Assembly (NCBI RefSeq): GCF_007860135.1
Contig: NZ_SJPV01000012.1
Span: 238,035 to 287,128 of the forward strand
DNA length: 49,094 nucleotides
Reading direction: 5' to 3'
From: Novipirellula artificiosorum
GTDB lineage: Bacteria > Planctomycetota > Planctomycetia > Pirellulales > Pirellulaceae
The position numbers and the translations under genes are program-made. Below, piece after piece: positions 45,334 to 49,094 of the stretch. The notes beneath the pieces were generated by a model, which made no database searches, was not told the origin of the DNA, and worked only from the letters and a program-made list of their open reading frames with translations. Every line of letters begins with the position of its first letter. Within the stretch, counting starts at the first letter, position 1.

Positions 45334-45349
45334 TCAGGCTGGCGCCTGA
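45334..45349. repeat. Short palindrome TCAGGCtggcGCCTGA
   Basis: Perfect 6-bp arms with a 4-nt loop. The 400-bp gap 45262-45663 around it shows no gene. Confidence 0.5.
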
Positions 45350-45663
45350 GCTACGGATGGGGCGCAAACCGAGTTCTTGAGCACCATTGTGACGCCAAAA
45401 CGTGGCTTTGCTAGTGGATATCGCGCCTACGGGAAGTAAGACTCTACACACCCGGAATCCACTCGATGCGTCGCCCGTCTGTTGCCCTGACACGAACAAA
45501 TATGCAGCATTTTGGCATTCTTTCGCCGTGCCCAAGACGACATCAAATAGACGTGCGATGCATTATCTAATCGACACTTTCGGCGTCTTCGGGGCACTGT
45601 TCGGTTAGGCCAGCACTTCCCGCTTTGCCATCGCTGCTGAGCGTTTGCAACGTCTCGCCTCGA

Positions 45664-47622
45664 TTACTGGAATTCCCAGCGTTTGACCGACTTCTTCGTG
45701 TTCGCATCAAGGTAGTCGATGGATTGGATCTCCACCGGCCCCTTTTCGAGAGGAAGATACAGACGAACGATTTGTGTCGTTTTCTCAATCGGCAAATCGA
45801 TCCGCAGCTCCTGCCACTCCGATCCAGCAGGAAGATCGAATTCCACCGTCTGCCCCTGAGCAGGAAAATTCTCCTGAGCCGCCAACTTCCACTGCACCAT
45901 CCCTGCACCTCCCGTCTGACTCCGAGCCCGAAGGTGCAGAGTCAACGGGATCCCCGTTTTGATTTGAGCCGTGCCGAGGAAAGGGTTCCGTTTACCCGGC
46001 TCCATCGTCACGACCAAGGCTCCGTTCTTGACCTCGACCGAACACATTTTCGGCACGAGACCGGCATCATGGGACCGAGCCGCCATGGCCACCTGCGGCC
46101 TATACGCCGGATTGGGTTTAGGCACCAAGGCACCTGTGTCTGCGATGAACTCGTCGATCAACGCGTCAAGTGCCTTCACCCTGTCCGGCATGGTCTCGGC
46201 CAGGTTGTTCGTCTCGCTGATATCCTTCGTCAGGTTGTAAAGCTCGCGCACCTCGGGGTAATCTCGATGCGGTTCGAAGCGTCGGATCAGTTTCCATTCA
46301 CCTTTCCGCACCGACACCGCTGGGATGATGTGAGGAAACCAAGTGAAGTAGGCCTCACGATTGAGACGGCCGGTCCGCTCGAGAACCGGTAGAAACGACA
46401 GTCCGTCAACAATGTGATTGGCTGGCAACTCGACGTTCAGCGCATCGAGCACGGTGGGATAGAGGTCAATGGCTCCGACAACGGTGTTATCGGTCGTGCC
46501 CGGTTTGATCTTGCCCGGCCAACGCACCATCAACGGCACACGTTGACCACCCTCGTAGATGCGCGCCTTGCCTTCGCGCAAGGGTGCATTGTTAGTGGGG
46601 CCTTCACCTCCGGCCCACTTTCGCCACTCCCGAATCGCGGCCATCTTCGGGTGATTCACACCTAGGTTGGCGATCTTGCGGTCGTCCTCACGATTGCTGT
46701 GCACATTGCCGCCATTGTCCGAATAGAATACGAACAGCGTGTTCTCGGTCAGTCCCAATTCGTCCAGCTTGGCCATCACGCGGCCAAGGCTTTCATCCAC
46801 ACTCTTGAGCATCGACGCCATGATCGGATTCCGCTGCTCACCCCGCGGATCGGTCTTTTTTGCGAATGCGGCCGTGTATTCTTCCTTGTGCCCCCAAGGT
46901 CCGTGCACGCCATACTGCCAGAGGTTCAGGAAGAACGGCTCGTCCCGATGTACTTCGATGAACTTCAACGCCTCATCGGTCAGGCGATCCGTGATGTATT
47001 CCCCATCGGGTCCATCGGTGATGTTGCCCACGTGATGCTGACCGGTCGGGCGTCCTTCGGTTACGACCCCATAGGGTGAAAAATAGCTCGGCGGCCCTGG
47101 ATCGGGCGCGCATCCCCAAGTCGTTTCGAAACCGTTCTGATCCGGTCGATTCGCCGGCATCAGACCGAGGTGCCATTTACCAAAGTGCCCCGTTCGATAG
47201 TCTGCGTCTCGCAACACCTCCGCCAAGGTCACGATCGCCGGATCAATGAAGTTCTTGCTGTTTGCGAAGATGAACTGCGCGGCTGGTGAAGCCTTCTCGG
47301 GATAGGGCGAAGCGTTTGGTGCCGCGGGCGGTTGATGGCCACTGGCGGACGTAATGCCATGACGCGCTGAGTGCTGCCCCGAGAGAATTGAGCACCGCGT
47401 TGGCGAGCACAGCGGCACGGCGTAGGCATCCGTGAATCGCATCGACTGCGTCGCCAATCGTTCCATGTTCGGGGTCTCGTAGTACTGCGACCCATAAGCG
47501 GAGCTATCCATCCAGCCCATGTCATCAACGACAAAGAGCACGACGTTGGGCTGGTCCTTAGCCGCGGCGGGAACCCCCCCAACGAACAGCAACGCGGTCA
47601 CGGCGGTCCAAGTCAATTTCAT
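45664..47622 (-). CDS. Secreted sulfatase (arylsulfatase-type) with C-terminal beta-sandwich
   Basis: The start at 47622 (MKLTWTAVTALLFVGGVPAAA) gives a normal signal peptide; in-frame ATG codons at 47634 and 47664 are alternatives. The product has 652 residues. VDDMGWMDSSAYG holds metal ligands, LCSPTRCSILSG holds Cys72 for formylglycine, HFGKWHLGLMP is the Lys/His sulfate-binding block, and FYSDNGGNVHSN the DN ligands. EGGQRVPLMVRWPGK follows. The last about 140 residues (SVEVKNGALVVTMEPGKRN, then GGAGMVQWKLAAQEN) form a beta-sandwich, probably a carbohydrate-binding module. It should desulfate a polysaccharide outside the cytoplasm. It is an unbroken member of the window's sulfatase set. 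Confidence 0.88.
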   Translation of the reverse strand: MKLTWTAVTALLFVGGVPAAAKDQPNVVLFVVDDMGWMDSSAYGSQYYETPNMERLATQSMRFTDAYAVPLCSPTRCSILSGQHSARHGITSASGHQPPAAPNASPYPEKASPAAQFIFANSKNFIDPAIVTLAEVLRDADYRTGHFGKWHLGLMPANRPDQNGFETTWGCAPDPGPPSYFSPYGVVTEGRPTGQHHVGNITDGPDGEYITDRLTDEALKFIEVHRDEPFFLNLWQYGVHGPWGHKEEYTAAFAKKTDPRGEQRNPIMASMLKSVDESLGRVMAKLDELGLTENTLFVFYSDNGGNVHSNREDDRKIANLGVNHPKMAAIREWRKWAGGEGPTNNAPLREGKARIYEGGQRVPLMVRWPGKIKPGTTDNTVVGAIDLYPTVLDALNVELPANHIVDGLSFLPVLERTGRLNREAYFTWFPHIIPAVSVRKGEWKLIRRFEPHRDYPEVRELYNLTKDISETNNLAETMPDRVKALDALIDEFIADTGALVPKPNPAYRPQVAMAARSHDAGLVPKMCSVEVKNGALVVTMEPGKRNPFLGTAQIKTGIPLTLHLRARSQTGGAGMVQWKLAAQENFPAQGQTVEFDLPAGSEWQELRIDLPIEKTTQIVRLYLPLEKGPVEIQSIDYLDANTKKSVKRWEFQ

Positions 47623-48086
47623 TGCAGGTCTCATTGTCGTAAAAGCAGGGTGGGCATCTTCCACCCATTCGTTGCCGATCTTGTTCGGTGGGCGGAGTTC
47701 ACCCTACCCTTAACCGATTCTATAATCCAGTGGTTGCGGCGTGGGGTCAAAAAGCTCGAACCAATACTTTGGCAGATGAAAACCGAAGCCGCGTCATCAA
47801 CGGCGGCACGATTTTGGGGTTGAGATCGAGGGCAACTGGATCGGCGATGTCGAAAAAGCCTTGCAACACGATGACGCTGCGCAGCGGAAATCCAACCGGT
47901 TCGTCCGAGATCGGTGGATGCCTATTGCTTGAAAGTCCGTTTTTGCCGGTGTCTAATGTTCGGCTGAGATATTTGACCGGACACCGTTGATTGCCAATGA
48001 GTTTATAAGACCGCATCCAATTCAGAATTCTACCACGCGGCCTCGTTTTCCGTTGGTACTGGAGTTACACCAGAAGAAGTCAGCGC

Positions 48087-48272
48087 ATGCATGATCCCGA
48101 TATCATCGTGAAGGCCATCGCCGCGCACGCATAGTGGAAGTTTCGACTTCGCGAGGCCATCAAGACCAAGAAGAGCGAATGGACCGTCAAGCAAGTCCAA
48201 ACGGACAACCCGTGTGAATTTGGCATTTGGCTCCAAACGCTGCCACCGGAAGACCGCAAGTCCCAGCTCTGA
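48087..48272 (+). pseudogene. CZB (chemoreceptor zinc-binding) domain relic
   Basis: The plus strand reads VKAIAAHA, TAG stop, WKFRLREAIKTKKSEWTVKQ, then DNPCEFGIWLQTLPPEDRK and a stop at 48270-48272. The pattern H-x-x-WK-x-L...C-x-FG-x-WL is the CZB domain, which binds zinc in chemoreceptors and diguanylate cyclases. The TAG at 48132-48134 sits where a Lys codon (AAG) would fit. The rest of the host protein is missing. The region 47665-48086 shows no recognisable gene. Confidence 0.55.
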
Positions 48273-48435
48273 TGCCGGTTGCACAAACAACCGCCTGCGG
48301 AACTCTATTCACGGCCTCGCGGGTAGGGTCACCCCAGCCAACCCCTCCCAGAGGACGTCGATTGTATTACTGAGCGATCGCGGGTTGCCAGCAATGGGAA
48401 TTGAGCCCAGCGAGGGGGAGGGCTGAACACAATGC

Positions 48436-48774
48436 GTGTCTACCCACACACGAACCAAACATGACCAAACGAAACCCATCGAAGACGCCCGCGAACTTCG
48501 CAAGCGGCAAACGGAATCTAAGGTTTCGTTCTGGAGTGTGCCGCATGCGAAACAAGTACGCGGTTTGAAAGTGCGTCGCCAACATCCCGAGCCTCCCTAC
48601 ATCCTCGACTTCGCCTGCCATGTCAAAAAGTTCGCCGTTGAAATCGACGGTGTGTACCACGACGACCAACAACGAGAAAGGTATGTGATCAAAAGAGGAT
48701 GCGACATCATCCGTTTTACGAACGAAGAAGTGCTCGGCGAGGTTGAATCGGCGAGGTTGAATCGGCGAGGTTGA
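48436..48774 (+). CDS. DUF559/Vsr-like endonuclease-domain protein, C-terminus frameshifted
   Basis: The 112-residue protein has ARELRKRQTESKVSFWSV, then GLKVRRQHPEPPYILDFACH, KKFAVEIDGVYHDDQQRE and GCDIIRFTNEEVLGEV. This matches DUF559, a compact PD-(D/E)xK nuclease domain related to Vsr. The acidic and basic residues of ILDF, EIDG and the final NEEVL are present. At GEVES the frame enters three copies of a 14-bp repeat and stops as ARLNRRG. With a single copy it would continue about 45 residues to GISSVLDC and EQRKPKP (48778-48907). The nuclease core is therefore intact but the tail is lost. The gene is framed by GC-rich hairpin sequences. Confidence 0.75.
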   Translation: MSTHTRTKHDQTKPIEDARELRKRQTESKVSFWSVPHAKQVRGLKVRRQHPEPPYILDFACHVKKFAVEIDGVYHDDQQRERYVIKRGCDIIRFTNEEVLGEVESARLNRRG

Positions 48775-48777
48775 ATC
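48736..48777. repeat. 14-bp tandem repeat, three perfect copies
   Basis: GGCGAGGTTGAATC is repeated at 48736, 48750 and 48764. Two extra copies add 28 bp, shifting the frame by one. In the frame read here the third copy supplies the stop TGA. Confidence 0.95.
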
Positions 48778-48804
48778 GGCGGCAATCGTCATCGCCAAAC
48801 ATTC

Positions 48805-48926
48805 TGGATTGAAATACGAATTCAAGAAACGTCAGGGCGGAATCTCGAGCGTGTTAGATTGCCAACGGATTCATACGGATCAAGAACAGCGAAAGCCCAA
48901 ACCGTGAACCCTCCCCCTCGCTTCGC
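48805..48926 (+). repeat. DUF559 tail and downstream segment, inverted partner of 7701-7822
   Basis: This 122-bp stretch, identical at 116 positions to the reverse complement of 7701-7822, covers the intended nuclease C-terminus and the first bases of the GC-rich palindrome CCCTCCCCCTCGCTTCGC. Beyond it lies a short CGCTCG...CGAGCG stem. Between 48927 and the window end no gene is recognised. Confidence 0.85.
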
Positions 48927-49094
48927 TCGACCCCTCCCGAGCGGGCTCGTTGTACCACATAAGTTATACGCTTGAAAAATTTTTTGCACCTGGCCCAAAA
49001 GCGTTCCATGCGTTGGACAGGTCGTAGGATCTCTGGATTCCAACCCAAAGCGTTTGCGTCCCAGGATCGTTCTTTGGTCGATCGATGAAGCCGC

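Noticed and set aside
45664..47622. Longer start at 47664 for the large sulfatase
   Set aside because: It would put 14 residues before a typical signal peptide; 47622 is the better start.
47747..48016. 89-codon minus-strand open frame (PISDEPVGFPLRS)
   Set aside because: The composition is plausible but no domain is recognised and both flanks are decayed; not called as a gene.

Overview
The window reads as a chromosome segment from a planctomycete, most likely a Pirellulales (Rhodopirellula-like) organism living on sulfated polysaccharides. The evidence is the gene content: several secreted sulfatases, PQQ-type beta-propeller proteins, an ECF sigma factor paired with a FecR/LamG anti-sigma-like protein, RTX-repeat proteins, a kinase/TPR relic, a NIPSNAP protein, and many gene starts without a Shine-Dalgarno motif. 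Assignment is from recognised protein families only. No rRNA, tRNA or CRISPR array was seen.

Layout. 1-3300: a truncated transposase, a cupin/phosphomannose-isomerase-like gene, then relics of a transposase and of a quinoprotein dehydrogenase. 3455-4888: a condensation/acyltransferase-fold protein. 5036-9070: a family PL8 polysaccharide lyase, an intergenic region packed with palindromic repeats and a DUF559 nuclease tail, then two RTX-type genes. 9110-13054: a membrane protein fused to an acetyltransferase tail, a membrane protein that looks like a circularly permuted acyl carrier protein, an S46 dipeptidyl-peptidase, and a 131-bp nested palindrome covering the peptidase stop codon. 13190-18116: transposase relic, PQQ propeller, a broken sulfatase joined to an IS3 OrfA fragment, NIPSNAP protein, TPR-methyltransferase. 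18506-25387, minus strand: ECF sigma/FecR-LamG pair, a truncated duplicate gene, a chimeric sulfatase pseudogene, a GH99-like glycosidase and an intact iduronate-sulfatase-like gene. 25540-30834: kinase/TPR relic, a minus-strand group (beta-helix, DUF4214-like, esterase) with overlapping or nearly touching ends, a Tat-exported nucleoside-hydrolase-like protein and a truncated sugar isomerase. 31061-40987: a plus-strand, visibly AT-richer block (secreted glycosidase-like protein, PQQ propeller, lipoprotein sulfatase, second PQQ propeller, secreted Nudix-fold protein) that looks transferred. 41099-49094: radical SAM/SPASM gene, a sulfatase fragment, a beta-helix/nucleoside-hydrolase fusion framed by palindromes, a large sulfatase, a CZB relic and a DUF559 nuclease gene frameshifted by a 14-bp triplication.

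The intact genes suggest extracellular or periplasmic breakdown of a sulfated, uronate- or hexosamine-containing glycan: a lyase and glycosidases cut, sulfatases desulfate, propellers may bind or oxidise, peptidase and esterase trim. Superimposed on this is strong gene decay. About a dozen loci are truncated or joined to pieces of unrelated genes, and several palindromic repeat families sit in or at the edges of coding sequences.
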